A DNA stretch of 64,000 nucleotides from Gnetum montanum (taxonomy: Eukaryota > Streptophyta > Gnetopsida > Gnetales > Gnetaceae): positions 1,174,421-1,238,420 of the forward strand of contig MNCI01009412.1 of assembly GCA_015680685.1 (NCBI GenBank), written 5' to 3'. Made by a program: the position numbers and the translations under genes. This document shows, piece after piece, positions 1 through 10,519 of this stretch; positions within the stretch are counted from its first letter, which is position 1; each line of letters starts with the position of its first letter. Under the pieces are notes generated by a model. That model searched no databases. It was not told the origin of the DNA and worked only from the letters and a program-made list of their open reading frames with translations.

Positions 1-330
1 GGGAAGGCAGTTGTCTTGGAAACAAACACTCATGTCTCAAAAGCTCAAGTAACATCTCATTGCGCAGCTTTGGCTCTCCGCCAATAGGTTCTCTTTAACA
101 CCAAACAAGGGGCCTGTTCCTCCAGAGAATGTGACCCACCATCACGCGGCCAACAAGTCCTCTTAAACACTAAACAAGAGTCTTGTTCCGCCAAAAGATG
201 CACATCTCATGCCTTGATTCCGAGTCTGCTAAACAATGGCTATCGACAAGGATCAGCATGACCCGTATACACACCAAAGCATCCCCTTTACCATGCATAA
301 TCCCTTGACCAGGTCCCAATCCCAACAATT

Positions 331-390
331 TTCATTTCCCTATCCAGCTACAAACTTCATTTCCCTATCCAGCTACAAAATTCATTTCCC
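331..390 (+). repeat. 25-bp direct repeat, two and a half copies
   Basis: A unit starting TTCATTTCCCTATCCAGCTA occurs at 331 and again at 356, and a third partial copy begins at 381. It is a simple tandem duplication in the noncoding 3' part of element A. Confidence 0.85.
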
Positions 391-464
391 CAATCCCATG
401 TACTACTGAACACGGTGCGATGACATCTGGCCAAGTGTCAAAGGACAATGCTACTAAGTTGCTT

Positions 465-545
465 GTGGTGTTTTGTACTTCTTTGTTGATGCTTCTCGGG
501 TCGATTCCTCCAAGCGTCAATAGAGAGGGGCCAATGAAACACCAC
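465..545 (+). other. Polypurine-tract hairpin of element A
   Basis: GTGGTGTTTTGTA at 465 can pair with the first bases of the LTR, TGAAACACCAC at 535-545 (9-bp outer stem). Inside it, TTGATGCTT (486-494) pairs with AAGCGTCAA (512-520), giving a 9-bp inner stem with one G-U pair. The polypurine tract sits between the inner and outer 3' arms. The same two-stem layout occurs at the equivalent place in elements B and C. Confidence 0.7.
521..534 (+). promoter_or_regulatory. Polypurine tract, element A
   Basis: The purine-rich run TAGAGAGGGGCCAA lies immediately before an LTR start beginning TGAAACACC. In LTR retrotransposons this tract primes plus-strand DNA synthesis. Elements B and C have close matches at the same position on the - strand. 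Confidence 0.75.
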
Positions 546-1888
546 AAAAATTTGGACCCAGCACTTTCAGACAAGAATCAAGCTAAGTCATGATACTTCC
601 CAGCATGACCGAAACTTGTGAACCTCAAAAATAGCATCAAACAGAGCATATTTGAACAAGAGAGAGTTCCTTGGGACTCATAGGTGACTACATCAGTATC
701 TGGCATCAAGAATTTCAAGTTTTGGGTTCAAAATACTTCATTTTGACCAAGTATACTCTGGACACACCTTGGTGTACGCTGGCCAGCGTATAGCCTAGCG
801 TACAGCAACTTTTGGGCCCCAAAAATAAGTTAAAATGTGCCAGAACTGAGTTTCTAGACCCCCCAGGGCCTTCCCTAGGGTCCCTAGCAACTCTCAGGCA
901 CTTGAAAATCAAAGTTTGGGCTCCAAATGATGGTCTTTCATTCCTCTACGCCCAGCGTATACGCCCAGGGTGCAGCCAGCGTAGAGAGACTTTCGGGCCC
1001 TAGAAATGAGTCAAAGCATGCTAGAACTAAAGGTCTGGACCCCCCAAGACGTTCCACAGGGTTCCCAGTAGCTCTCAGGCACCCAAAAATCAATTTTTAA
1101 CCTTAAAATGAAGCATTTTCATGTGTATACGCTGGGTACATTTTTGGTGTACGCTGGCATGCTATACGCTTACGCTGGCATCCTGTACGCTAGCATCCTA
1201 TACGCTTACGCTGGCATCTTGTATGCTGGCATCCTCTACACTATATAGTTGTAATTTTCTTTTTCACCCGGTCAACGTGCCACGTGTCACCCAACCCGAG
1301 TCTAGTGTAACAACCGGTATAAAAACCCCAATTTTCCACTTCACCAGGTCGGTTGGCAAAAACTCGAGAACATACTAGAGAAAAATTACATTGTGCACCA
1401 GAGCTAAAACCTTCTTATGCTGGAAAGCCCTGTATGTGGTGCACACAGTCTCTACGCTCCGCCTACCGTGTGAACCAGCCGAGTCATCCCTGCATCCACC
1501 GGGGCTTTTCGTCTACCTTGTGTTCCATCACAACTGCGTTAGACCAGTGCACTGTATTTCACTTTGTAATACCATTGTTTGTAGTTTATGCTAATTTCTT
1601 ACATGTGTTTCTGTTTACGCTCGTTTACATTTATGCCCTATCCACATCTGTTACGCTATTTACGCTCTCGTTTACGCCTGTTACGCCTTTTACGCATAAC
1701 CCAACGTGTAGCACTTCGGTATACCTTCGGGGAAATCCTTGTCTGATCCGCGTGCAGACCACCCAAGGTACTCTACCTTCATGCATTCCAGCTCACCCTC
1801 AGGTGAAGGTAGGATTTTCTGTGCATGCCCTGTGATCCCACGGTCTCTGTTTCCTTCCAGCCGAAGACCGACGATTTCAAGCGGTACA
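535..1888 (+). mobile_element. 3' LTR of Tat-type element A
   Basis: The LTR starts TGAAACACC after the polypurine tract and ends near GCGGTACA, an end shared (decayed) with the LTRs of element B and A1. It contains a TATA box, a G-box and many copies of a TACGCTGG-like word in both orientations, including a perfect 16-bp palindrome at 775-790. Immediately after 1888 the sequence becomes the internal DNA of element A1 on the opposite strand, so A appears to have inserted into A1. The LTR is about 1.35 kb, shorter than the roughly 1.73 kb LTRs of B. Confidence 0.75.
1279..1326 (+). promoter_or_regulatory. LTR A promoter: G-box/ABRE and TATA box
   Basis: A G-box (CACGTG, 1281-1286), which also contains the ABRE core ACGTGTC, lies 32 bases upstream of TATAAAAA (1318-1325). 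The spacing and order match the LTR of element B on the - strand. The G-box binds bZIP or bHLH factors in plants. Its activity here is inferred. Confidence 0.6.
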
Positions 1889-2640
1889 CAATGTTCACCC
1901 CTTCACACTTGATTTAGTAATGTCGAACCATGCCCAAGAGCACTTGTGATAATGATGGAATAAGGTTATGATAAGGACTATCATTGGCTATAGGGAAATG
2001 ATCATGAGGGTTAATAGTGAGTACCATATGTTGTCATCATGGTTATCATTATGGCATGACACTTTTTTTAATCAATGTGGTCTTAGCACTTCATCCTTTG
2101 AAATGTTAATAACTTGGAAAAGCATTTGACAAATCAACACTTTCCTCCAAGGCATCTTTGGCCATTAGGTTTCTCCCTTTAGATGTTCAAAGACATTGGT
2201 TTATCCTTTTAAGCCTAATTGACCATTCAACTTCTTGATAATTTGCTTTTCCTTTTTCTTGTTAGGGTAAAACCTTCATTGGGTTTCATTATCAAGGCCT
2301 ACTTCTAATTTGGTTTTTCCATCAAATGAGGTATGTTACATTCAATGGATTTGTAGGTGAAGAATGACAAAGGAATGTCATATCGCCATAGTGCATGAGG
2401 GCCAAGCATTAGTCAACATTGTTACCCAAGGTAAGGAAGGTTATAATTAGGCTATGGGATTTGGCTTAATGAAATGGTAATGAAAATGATATGAGACAAG
2501 CACTCTTGGCATGAACACAAACTCATCAAATCTTTTGCAAGGTCACATGGTGACTTGCTACCATAGTAAGTTGTACCTTCATGATGACTTCCAAGCTTCA
2601 TCCTACAAGTACAACTTTAAGATAACAAGCAAACAAGATA
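1889..2640 (-). other. 3' noncoding segment of A1, homologous to element C
   Basis: This block shows long collinear similarity to 43760-44580: for example TTGATTTAGTAATGTCGAAC against TTGATCAAGTTATGTTGAAC, followed by shared stretches such as CATGACAAAGGAATGTCATAT. No coding sequence is seen. Element C carries an extra duplication of about 100 bp here (near 44165-44300) that A1 lacks. Confidence 0.6.
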
Positions 2641-2954
2641 GAGAAAACATGTTGTTACAAAGTAATATGTAGGCCACATGAGACAACTAGTAGACTAGGT
2701 CACAATACATCACCATTGCCACAACATAAAGAGATCTATGCAAAATGCATCATATTTACAAAGTTCTTTACTTCATTCATTGTGTCAAACAAGGAGAGGG
2801 AAAGAGAGCGTGCAAGCTCGCTTGTTGTAGATCATCAAAATCATCAACATCAATCATTCATTGAAACTTATCAATAATTGTAAACAACACTACAAGAAAA
2901 CATGTTAGTGTTAGATGTAACCAGGGATATGTGATGGATTTAATGTTGCATTGT
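2641..2954. other. Segment at the RT-INT deletion point, with a CACTA-like terminus
   Basis: These bases occupy the place where element C carries RT through integrase. At 2888 the sequence reads CACTACAAGAAAAC, the usual outer end of plant CACTA (En/Spm) transposons. I found no matching opposite terminus (TTTTCTTGTAGTG) in the window, so this is a possible CACTA remnant at most. Confidence 0.3.
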
Positions 2955-3250
2955 AAGGATTTGATGTTATCTTGAGTACGGTTAAGTTCTAGTGAGGAAC
3001 TTGGTCCTATGTGTTTTCTCCTCACCATCATGGTCTCAAATGGAAACCTTGACTAAGGGATCCTTCCTATTGTTTTTGGCTTCAAGTTCAATAGTCATCA
3101 GGCTACTTCAATATGTTATGGTTGTATAGTAAAATGGTTTCAAAGTCTTAGGTTAACTTCATCTAACAACATCACAAGAGGCGCCCATTTAGGCTTTGAG
3201 GCTACAAGAATTTGCTTCTTTATCCTCCTAGCTCATTCTTGGTTGTCAAC
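2955..3250 (-). pseudogene. Pre-RT polyprotein linker remnant of A1
   Basis: The segment is similar to 48080-48360 of element C. Both contain GTTCTAGTGAGGAA at the corresponding place. In C it lies just upstream (in element sense) of the reverse transcriptase. No open frame survives here. Confidence 0.45.
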
Positions 3251-3524
3251 ATAAGAACATTAAGTGAAACCTAGATAAAAACAAGTAAATAATACCAAAA
3301 TGATATAAAATACCATAGTAAATATGAAAACACATGCTATTTCAATGTTAAAGAAAATGCAAACAAGATCAACCAAGGCTATAAGAGGTAGGTGAAGATA
3401 AATATGTTGGAACAAAGACCACATAATGTCAAATAAATGTTAAGAAATGTCATAATTTGAAGTACCATGAAAGTATGAAAAATAAGATCAAATATGATTA
3501 ACTATGGTTACATTTTTTCTAGTT
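3251..3524. other. A1 noncoding spacer, no gene seen
   Basis: AT-rich sequence with no convincing frame or motif. Its position matches the gap between the pre-RT linker and the palindromic array in element C (48400-48600). Confidence 0.4.
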
Positions 3525-3900
3525 TAAGGCTTTGGTAGGCCATGTTGCTAGTTTAAGCCCTTAGCAGGGCATGGCTACATGGTGGCAAATGATAGTCAAA
3601 GATGGTCAAACCTAATCACTTAACACTGATCAAAGGCTAAACAAGGGTTAATAGAGGCCATAATAAAGAAAATAAGGTTGATATGATAAAATTGAAGTTA
3701 TGTAGAAGCTACATGAGGTTAACTGATGAAAATTGAAGTCAACAATGCATAACATTGTTAAAAAAAAAGTTAAAACAACATGAAATAAGATCAATTCCAT
3801 TAAAATAGAATACATGTGGTAAAACTTGATCACTAATAGTCAAATAAGATTAGATTTTTCCAGTTTTGAGCCTTAGTGAACCATGCTATGAGGCTACAAG
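3525..3900 (-). repeat. Palindrome-bearing array in A1, RT side
   Basis: Units begin CTAGTTTAAG and carry a 4-bp stem around six bases: GGCT-TTGGTA-GGCC near 3535 and GCCC-TTAGCA-GGGC near 3556. A decayed unit (CCAGTTTTGAGCC) lies near 3860. The same unit type flanks RT-INT in elements B and C. Confidence 0.6.
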
Positions 3901-3959
3901 ATAGCCAAGAAAGTTTTGGGTACATAAGGACGTTATTCTAGGGCTATTTTGAGGCACAA

Positions 3960-5256
3960 TTGGCACTTTTTCATTTGACTTTTCTAGGCCCTATGGGTGA
4001 CTACAGTGGCCCAACATAGTCAACATTTAGGGGTAGTTCCTATGCTTAGTATGGTAACTTTTGTGCTTCCAATTATCTAGAAATCTAGTGTAGTGTATAG
4101 GTATTTAAGATTTAAGAGTTTTAGCACTATTCTAACTTCTCAGAAGGCTAAAAAGCATGTTTCTAGTGGTGACTATGCTGGGCTAGTAGGCCATAATGTA
4201 GTCATAGGGAATAAATGAGTTCATGGGATTTCTAGGGCTAAAATTTAGTGGAATTATAGCAATGTGACATGGGGTAGATTTTGGAGCATTTTGGGCCAGT
4301 TCTCAACTATTTTCAATGGTATACTATTGATTGTTGCTAGCACATTTTCCCTCCCTACTATGACTATTTTGGGCTAGCATAGTCATAGGCTTCCTCAACA
4401 TAGTCATAAATGGAAAATGGATTTTTAGTATTTTTTGAGCTCAATAAACCATACTAGTGGGCTTCTGGATCACTAATACTACTAGCTATGCTTTTAGTGC
4501 TGAACTTGTTAGGTTTCTTAGCTATCTGGGTCTTGGAATGGTCAAATACCTTCTGACTACACTAGGAATGTAGTTTCCAATGTAATTAAGGGATTTGAGT
4601 AGAACAATGATAAAACAAATGAAATTTCGCTCATTTCCAAAGGTTTCAAGGTCTAAGAATACTTTGATAGGGATTTGGGTCTTTCTAGAAGTCAATTTGA
4701 GTAGTTTCTTAGCTATTTTGAATACCTTCAAGTGGACTACACTAGGCCCTACTAATGACTATGCTAGACCAATGTAGTCATGTAGTATTTTAGCATAGTT
4801 GAGTTTCAAAGGTAGAAAAGACTGTGTTTTCTTGCTAAAATTTCCTCTAGCATAACACCAAGAATTCAAAAAATGAATTCTGAGATGTTTTTGACAACTT
4901 TTGACTAGTTTTGGCTAGAGTACACTGGGAAACACCAATGACTACATTGGCCCATCATAGTCACATCCTCCCACATGTAGTTGGTATTAGGAAATGTCAA
5001 AAATGAAAAAGTGATAATCTTTATGATCCAACAAGCTCTAAGGAGGTTCTAGGATTTTCCAAAAGTGGATCTAGGATCTTAATTGCAATTTTGGTCAATT
5101 TTGGATGGACTTCGCTAGGTAACACTAGTGACTATGATAGCCTAGAGTGGTCACACCATCCCTAGCTTAGCAGGGATTGGAAGATTTTCTAGAAAAGGAA
5201 AGGTGACAAGTGCTATCTTGCTTTTCAATCTAGCAAGGTTTTGAGGCTCTCTAGAA
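3960..5256. repeat. About 190-bp tandem modules in A1 spacer, first part
   Basis: A TGACTA...TAGTCA palindromic core recurs near 3990, 4170, 4370, 4755, 4925 and 5115, with a degenerate copy near 4550, a period of roughly 170-205 bases. Typical cores read TGACTACATTGGCCCATCAT and then AGTCA. The array resumes at 9675 after the inserted copia-type element. Confidence 0.6.
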
Positions 5257-5597
5257 TGAGTGGTTGTGTAGCACCACAACACTTTATAGCAAATCTCAAG
5301 TTGTAAAGGTTGTGGAATCCTAGAAATAACATTCTAAGTTTGTTGGAACCTTGTGGGGTTGAGTGGATTTGTGACATCAAATCACTTCCAAATAGAACAT
5401 ATAGGTTAGACATGGTATGATATCCTTTAAATCATATTTAAGAGGAACCAAGTCTACAAGTGTGCTTGCAAACTATCCTTTGAGTGTGGACTACCCATGT
5501 TGGGAAACCATGTTAAATTTTTTGTGTGCTTTGTCTCAACAAATTTTTAATTTGGAAAACTTAGTAATCCCTCCTCCCTTATAATTTCAATGATCTT
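5257..5597 (+). repeat. 5' LTR of the gag-only element
   Basis: Starts near TGAGTGG and matches 9340-9674. Shared landmarks include CACAACACT, AAGTTGTAAAGGTT, ACTACCCA.GTTGGGAAACCA and TTAATTTGGA.AACTTA. The left end could lie a few bases away because the flanks are weakly alike. Confidence 0.65.
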
Positions 5598-5600
5598 TAA

Positions 5601-5616
5601 GTGGTATCAGAGCTTG
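5601..5616 (+). promoter_or_regulatory. Primer binding site (initiator Met tRNA)
   Basis: GTGGTATCAGAGCTT matches the sequence complementary to the 3' end of plant initiator methionine tRNA, the usual primer of copia elements. It lies just inside the 5' LTR. Confidence 0.8.
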
Positions 5617-5649
5617 GTACCCTTTTTTCATCAATTTCAAGAATGAAAA

Positions 5650-6042
5650 ATGGATGGGATATCTTACATAAATCCACCCATTTTCAATGCATTCTACTTT
5701 ATCTATTGGAAAGCTAGAATGCAAGAACTCTTTGAATTTATGGAGTTCGAAGTTTGGGAGTCCATCCTTGAAGGCTACACTTTGCCTATTAACAGCTCCA
5801 CTGGAACCATCAAGCCCCATAAAAAATGGACAAAAGTGGAGAAAGATAAGTTTATGTTTGACTCAAAAGCCCAAAATTGTTTCACTTTGAATAAATTTGA
5901 GTTTAATAGAGTAGTAGGTTGTAAAATGGCCAAAGAAATTTGGCAAATATTAGAAGCTACTTATGAAGGAACCTCTATTTTCAAACAATCTAAATTGTTA
6001 TTTTTGCAAAGAAAATATGATAAGCTTAAAATGAGAAAGTGA
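5650..6042 (+). pseudogene. Copia-type gag N-terminal domain (UBN2/DUF4219-like)
   Basis: A 130-residue frame resembles the gag capsid region of plant copia elements. It has the pattern YWKARMQELFEFME near residue 18, then W-x-S-I/L-E-G and the motif CKMAKEIWQILEATYEG near residues 90-107. Gag would form the nucleocapsid-like particle that packages element RNA. The frame ends in a stop after a run of basic residues. The downstream gag sequence continues in shifted frames, so the gene is broken. Confidence 0.7.
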
Positions 6043-6487
6043 GAATATAAAAGATTACTTCTCTAGAGAAAATGGTATTGTTGTAGCTATTAGGATAAAG
6101 ATTTACTTGAGAGCAATGTCATCATTAAAATGATTAGAACTCTTCAATCAAAGTTCAAACCAAAGGTTATGGCCATGGGAGAAATTAGAGTTTTTTCAAC
6201 TTAAAATTTGAAAAGCTTCAAAGTGCTCTCATTTTTTATGAAATGAATCTCATAATTGAAGGAGTCATTCATGAAAAACCTATTGCTCTAAAGACTACCT
6301 CCAAGGAGAAAGAGCTCAATGAGCATGATGAGGGCAACGAAGATGAGATTGCATTTCTCTAAAGAAAGCTTTAACAATTGATATCAAGAAGAAAAAAGGA
6401 ACATATCAGCAATGATCCAATCTATTCAAAGGTAAAGAAAGAGGTAAATATTTTTAAAATTCTAACATTTATTTATTCTCTAAAGAA

Positions 6488-6529
6488 TGTTGTGTTTGTG
6501 GAGAAAGAGGTCATATGGCCTCAGAATGT
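6488..6529 (+). pseudogene. Gag CCHC zinc knuckle
   Basis: In a frame different from the upstream gag domain the sequence encodes a Cys-x2-Cys-x4-His-x4-Cys knuckle (CCVCGERGHMASEC). This is the RNA-binding nucleocapsid motif of retroelement gag. The frame difference shows at least one frameshift between capsid and nucleocapsid parts. Confidence 0.75.
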
Positions 6530-9339
6530 CCTAGTGATAGTAGCTTATAGCCAAAGAATAGATCAAATGATAAGAAATTAAAAAATACCAACTTTTATAT
6601 AAGTTGGGATGATGGTCAAAAAAGTGAAGAATAAGTAGGCAACTCTACCAAAGATTCTCATCTCATATGCATGGCACTTACAAATGAAAATTCTTCACAT
6701 ATGACTGAACAAGCTGGTAAGTGTGATGAAAGGTATAGTAAACTTACAAAAGAAATTCTTGTCCTACATTATTTGCTTCGGAGAGCAAAGAAATTTTTGA
6801 ATTCTAAGCTAGATGCTATTCACACTAAAATAAAAGGAGAAATATCAGACATATAAGTTAAGATTGAATAACTAATCTCTTTAAATAATCATTGCAGAAA
6901 GTTCCAACAAGAAAAGAATCTTGAAAAATAGCCAAAGAATATGGAGAAAGTCATATAGGACACACAAGAACATGCAAGTTCAAGGTCAAGCATAGTTAGG
7001 ATTGATAATGTTATTCATGAGGATAGTACTTTACTTGTTTATAGAGATTGTGGTAATAAACAAAACTTTAACTATTTTCATAATGATCAAAATAGGATTG
7101 ATGCTTGGTCTTGTCAAAAAGGCTTTGGTAAGGATATTTTATAGACAGTAGTAGCTAAAAATGAAGAGAAGTGAAGAGTCAAAAATTTCCTCAAAGAGAC
7201 AAATGATATAATAAGTGATCAAGGATTCTTTTATAAAGAACATGAAAAAATCAAGTCATCATATAAAAGACCTAATGAAAAGGAACCAAAATGATAAGAG
7301 GTACTTCATGATAGGGGACCTCATCTCAAACTTCATTAATCTTCTCTTCTCATTTGCAAGCAAGGTAAGTCAAGGTAAGTCTCCAACTGTTTTCTTGCTA
7401 GATAATTTATAAGTATATTACTTAAGAAGACCAAATTATTTTTTATTCATAAAATGTTATCTCTAAATCAAAGAATTTTTGGAATAATTGTTTAGAACAT
7501 CTCTTATTTTCATTTTGATCTTAATGCATTTATAAAAATCTGTGATGTGGCACTTGTAATAATTTCTTTTGGGGTTATATCTTTCTTTCAATAGTCTTTA
7601 AATCTTGCTTGGTTTGAACTTATTATGATATTTAAGCCACTACTTTGATGTTTTTGGTATAAGTCATGAATCTTAAGTAGACACATTTTTGAAAATTGTA
7701 TCAATATTACTAATTAAAGACCTCAATCTCTACATTTGATCTTAATGATGATATATAGTTGTGATACTTTGGTGATATATGATGATTACTTTCTTGAAAA
7801 ATAAAAGATGATCTTAAAGACCCAAGGAAAGCTACACGTGTACAAGGAGACTATTCCTCATTTTCTTTTATTATCCTAGAGGTCACCAATGTAGGGGGAG
7901 CCTTTGGAGGCTTCTACACAAAAAAACACTGAAGGAGAAAAATATCACATTCCAAAAATGAGCAAGAATTCATGTAAGAGTCTGGTATAGCATCCAAGGT
8001 AAAATTAGAATTTAATCTTTGTTAAGATATCTTATAGACATTTTATCTTGTGATATTTTTTTGGCTAAATAAGGTTACTATTTAAATATCTTGTTAAGAA
8101 TCTACTTAGCTATTTTTGAGCATTAGCTTGTTGCTTTGGTATTTGTCCTTCTTTATGAGAATTTAATCTTACTTACACAAGCATGTCCTTTCTCTCTTGC
8201 CATAAATTTAGTAATGCTTTCAAAGGAGTTAAGTACTAATGAAATCATGAAATATTGGTTTAATTAATTACTTTATTGATTCAAAAAGATGGATTATCTA
8301 GTCCAAAATTCCTAGAATTTGAATTTCAATAAGGGGCAGCTCCTATTTATTTTGAATCATTAACCCTATTACAATAATGATAAGATATTTCTTCCATCAC
8401 TAAATGTTTTCATCTCTCTGGTAATACAACTTGCTATGAATATACATTCCCTTGAGTACTCTATGTCAAAAAATTAAGAAAAAGGAAGAACAAGAATGTT
8501 TGTATGGTTGTTGTTTAGATATTTCTAGGGAAATGACTTGGACATGGATTTTGTCACAAGAGAAAAGGTATAACAAGAAAGACATCATTAAGGTCTCTAG
8601 AATATATGTGGAAGTTCAAGAGCATGGACAACTAATGAAAAATTCAAAATCCAACTTCCATGATCAAGGAGAAGGACCAAAGATTTCAAAGTAAAGAAAG
8701 ATGTCTCCAAGAAACAGTAGATGGCTTGGCCAAGAAGGAGTTTTAGAAAAGACCTCTTGAAGAAATAACATATGTCTACTACCCAAGAAAGATGTTCCCA
8801 TGATGACAAAGACATCCCTACAAAGATGAGTTGAAGACTAAATAGACAGATATGTCTTTGAAAAGTAGTAGATGTATTTCTAAAGGGAAAGACATCTTCA
8901 TGAAGATGTCTCTACAAAAACTTCTTTCTTGAGAAGAAGACATCTCTCCCAAATGAAGGCTTGATGTAGAAAGACATATCAGCCTTAAAAAAGACATCTC
9001 TAGTGATAATTAGATAGCTTTTGCATGAATTTGGAGGTGATTTTTGAAACATATTGACTATATGAAGACTTCATTCCATTGGAAATCTACAAGAATTATT
9101 GTACTTTCAAGTGTCATTTCAAGAAATCATTGTAATCATCATTAGTATGATATCGTTCATCATAGTACTATCTTTTGTCTATTGTAATTTGTCAAAGTGG
9201 GCTATATCTCATTGTACAAGGGTCAAAAAGTTTAGTTTCATTCCTACCTTATAATTTTTTATTCTCTTATTGCCCTATGACATGGATGTGCTTCTTTTGG
9301 GAAGGCATCATCCTTGATCTTGTTGAGATCCTACAAGAC
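6530..9339 (+). other. 3' internal region of the gag-only element
   Basis: Short frames such as 6671-6856 (Lys/Glu-rich, possibly coiled coil) follow the zinc knuckle, but nothing resembles protease, integrase or RT. A purine-rich GTAGGGGGAGCC at about 7891 looks like an internal polypurine tract. From about 8570 to 9005 the word AGACATCT and its complement AGATGTCT recur many times in both orientations. Confidence 0.5.
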
Positions 9340-9674
9340 TGAGAGGTTTTGTAGCGTCACAACACTCTAAGGAGAAGCTAAAGTTGTAAAGGTTATGGGA
9401 TCCTAGAAACCACATTCTATGCTTGTCAAGAGCTTGTGGGTTTGAGTCAATTTGTAGTACCAAATCACTTTGGAATAGAGCTTTAAGCTTGTATAGGATG
9501 TAATATCCTTCAAATTACAATTGAGGGCAAAAAATTCTAGAGGTGTGTTTATGAACTACCCTCTGAGTAAGGACTACCCAAGTTGGGAAACCACATTAAA
9601 TTTAGTGTGTGCATTGTCTCAATAAATTCTTAATTTGGAGAACTTATTAATTTTTCCCCCTTCTAAGTTTAATG
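9340..9674 (+). repeat. 3' LTR of the gag-only element
   Basis: Direct repeat of the 5' LTR at 5257-5597, clearly alignable by eye but diverged, which indicates an old insertion. The following sequence (CTCACTAGGCACC) returns to the A1 spacer modules. Confidence 0.65.
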
Positions 9675-10140
9675 ATCCTCACTAGGCACCTATTGTGACT
9701 ACACTAACCCAATGTAGTCATCTTATTCCTAGCATAGTCACACTTTGAAAATAGATTTTCATGGGCTTTTACAAGGTCTTTGGGTGGTCGATCAACATTT
9801 TGAGTTCATCAGAGGTCTTGGGAAGGTGTTGAGTCTCTGAAATGAATTTTTGGAGGTCTATAATGGTTTATGTAGTTAGTTCTTCCCATAAAAATTTTGG
9901 CTACACTAGGCTAGCATAGTCACTAGGTTTCTCCAATATAGTCATGGGTTGTGACTAGTTTGTAGCACCATTCTATTAGTTTGATTGAGTTTCAAGACTA
10001 TTAGGATCTTTGGCTAGGGTTTTGGGAGGGGTTATGGAGATTTAGAGTTGATTGGAGGCTAGATGAGCTAGGATAACTCTATTCCACTATGGATTACATT
10101 GGGCCAACATAGTCCACTACCAAGCCATGGTGAGCTAGGA
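9675..10140. repeat. About 190-bp tandem modules in A1 spacer, second part
   Basis: Continues the array interrupted at 5257. Palindromic cores occur near 9690 (GACTACACTAACCCAATGTA), 9905 and 10090. Confidence 0.55.
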
Positions 10141-10144
10141 TAAT

Positions 10145-10260
10145 GCTTGCCAATTTAAGGCCATGGTGTGTTATGTGATATGTTAATTTTAGGCCATAGT
10201 AGGCCATACGGTTGCTAGTTTTAGGCCTTAGTGGACCATGATCTATACTTTCCTAGTAAG
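10145..10260 (-). repeat. Palindrome-bearing array in A1, protease side
   Basis: Units of the CTAGTTTTAGGCC type: GGCC-ATAGTA-GGCC near 10193 and GGCC-TTAGTG-GACC near 10225. It is the A1 equivalent of the arrays at 31270-31590 (B) and 62755-62900 (C), which also lie just downstream of protease in element sense. Confidence 0.6.
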
Positions 10261-10519
10261 TATGGGATTCTCTTGAAGGGGAATATCAAGCTAAATCAAA
10301 CCATGAATCATTATACAATGTTGTAAAAGTAAATAAACAATCATTAATAAAATAATTTTTCAGAGATTTACTATGAACTTGTTGCTTGAACTTTGATAGA
10401 TCAAAGAGTCCCTTTGGCATGATCTTGTGGTACCATCTCTCTTGTTCAACATGGTGAGCTGCATGCATTTCTATTGGTTACTTCATGTCATAGAGTTGAT
10501 ATTTCTTGCATCGTTATTA

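Larger units (their letters stand above)
1..534 (+). mobile_element. 3' internal end of Tat-type gypsy element A (partial)
   Basis: This stretch lies directly upstream of a polypurine tract and an LTR start on the + strand, so I read it as the last internal bases of an LTR retrotransposon whose body lies left of the window. It has no convincing coding sequence. Two imperfect copies of a roughly 40-base segment occur near 92-130 and 158-196 (both contain an ACCAAACAAG or ACTAAACAAG core followed by TTGTTCC or CTGTTCC). The assignment rests on the polypurine tract and LTR that follow. Confidence 0.55.
5257..9674 (+). mobile_element. Copia-type gag-only LTR element (TR-GAG-like)
   Basis: Two direct repeats of about 340 bp (5257-5597 and 9340-9674) bound a 4.4-kb element. 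A primer binding site with GGTATCAGAGC follows the left repeat. The interior encodes a copia-type gag (5650-6042) and, in another frame, a CCHC zinc knuckle (6488-6529). I see no protease, integrase or RT. Non-autonomous elements with only gag are known in plants as TR-GAGs. Exact ends and target-site duplication are unclear. It sits inside the A1 spacer modules. Confidence 0.6.

Noticed and set aside
465-545. An 80-bp sequence with terminal inverted repeats that could be a MITE
   Set aside because: All three copies lie exactly at a polypurine tract and LTR start, and half of the outer stem is LTR sequence, so it is part of the elements and not an independent insertion.
1353-1835. 160-residue + strand frame in the LTR of element A
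   Set aside because: It lies downstream of the LTR TATA box in U5/R sequence, is rich in Thr, Ser and Phe from T-rich DNA, and has no family resemblance.
2888-2901. A full CACTA transposon
   Set aside because: Only one terminus-like sequence was found, with no opposite end, target duplication or transposase.
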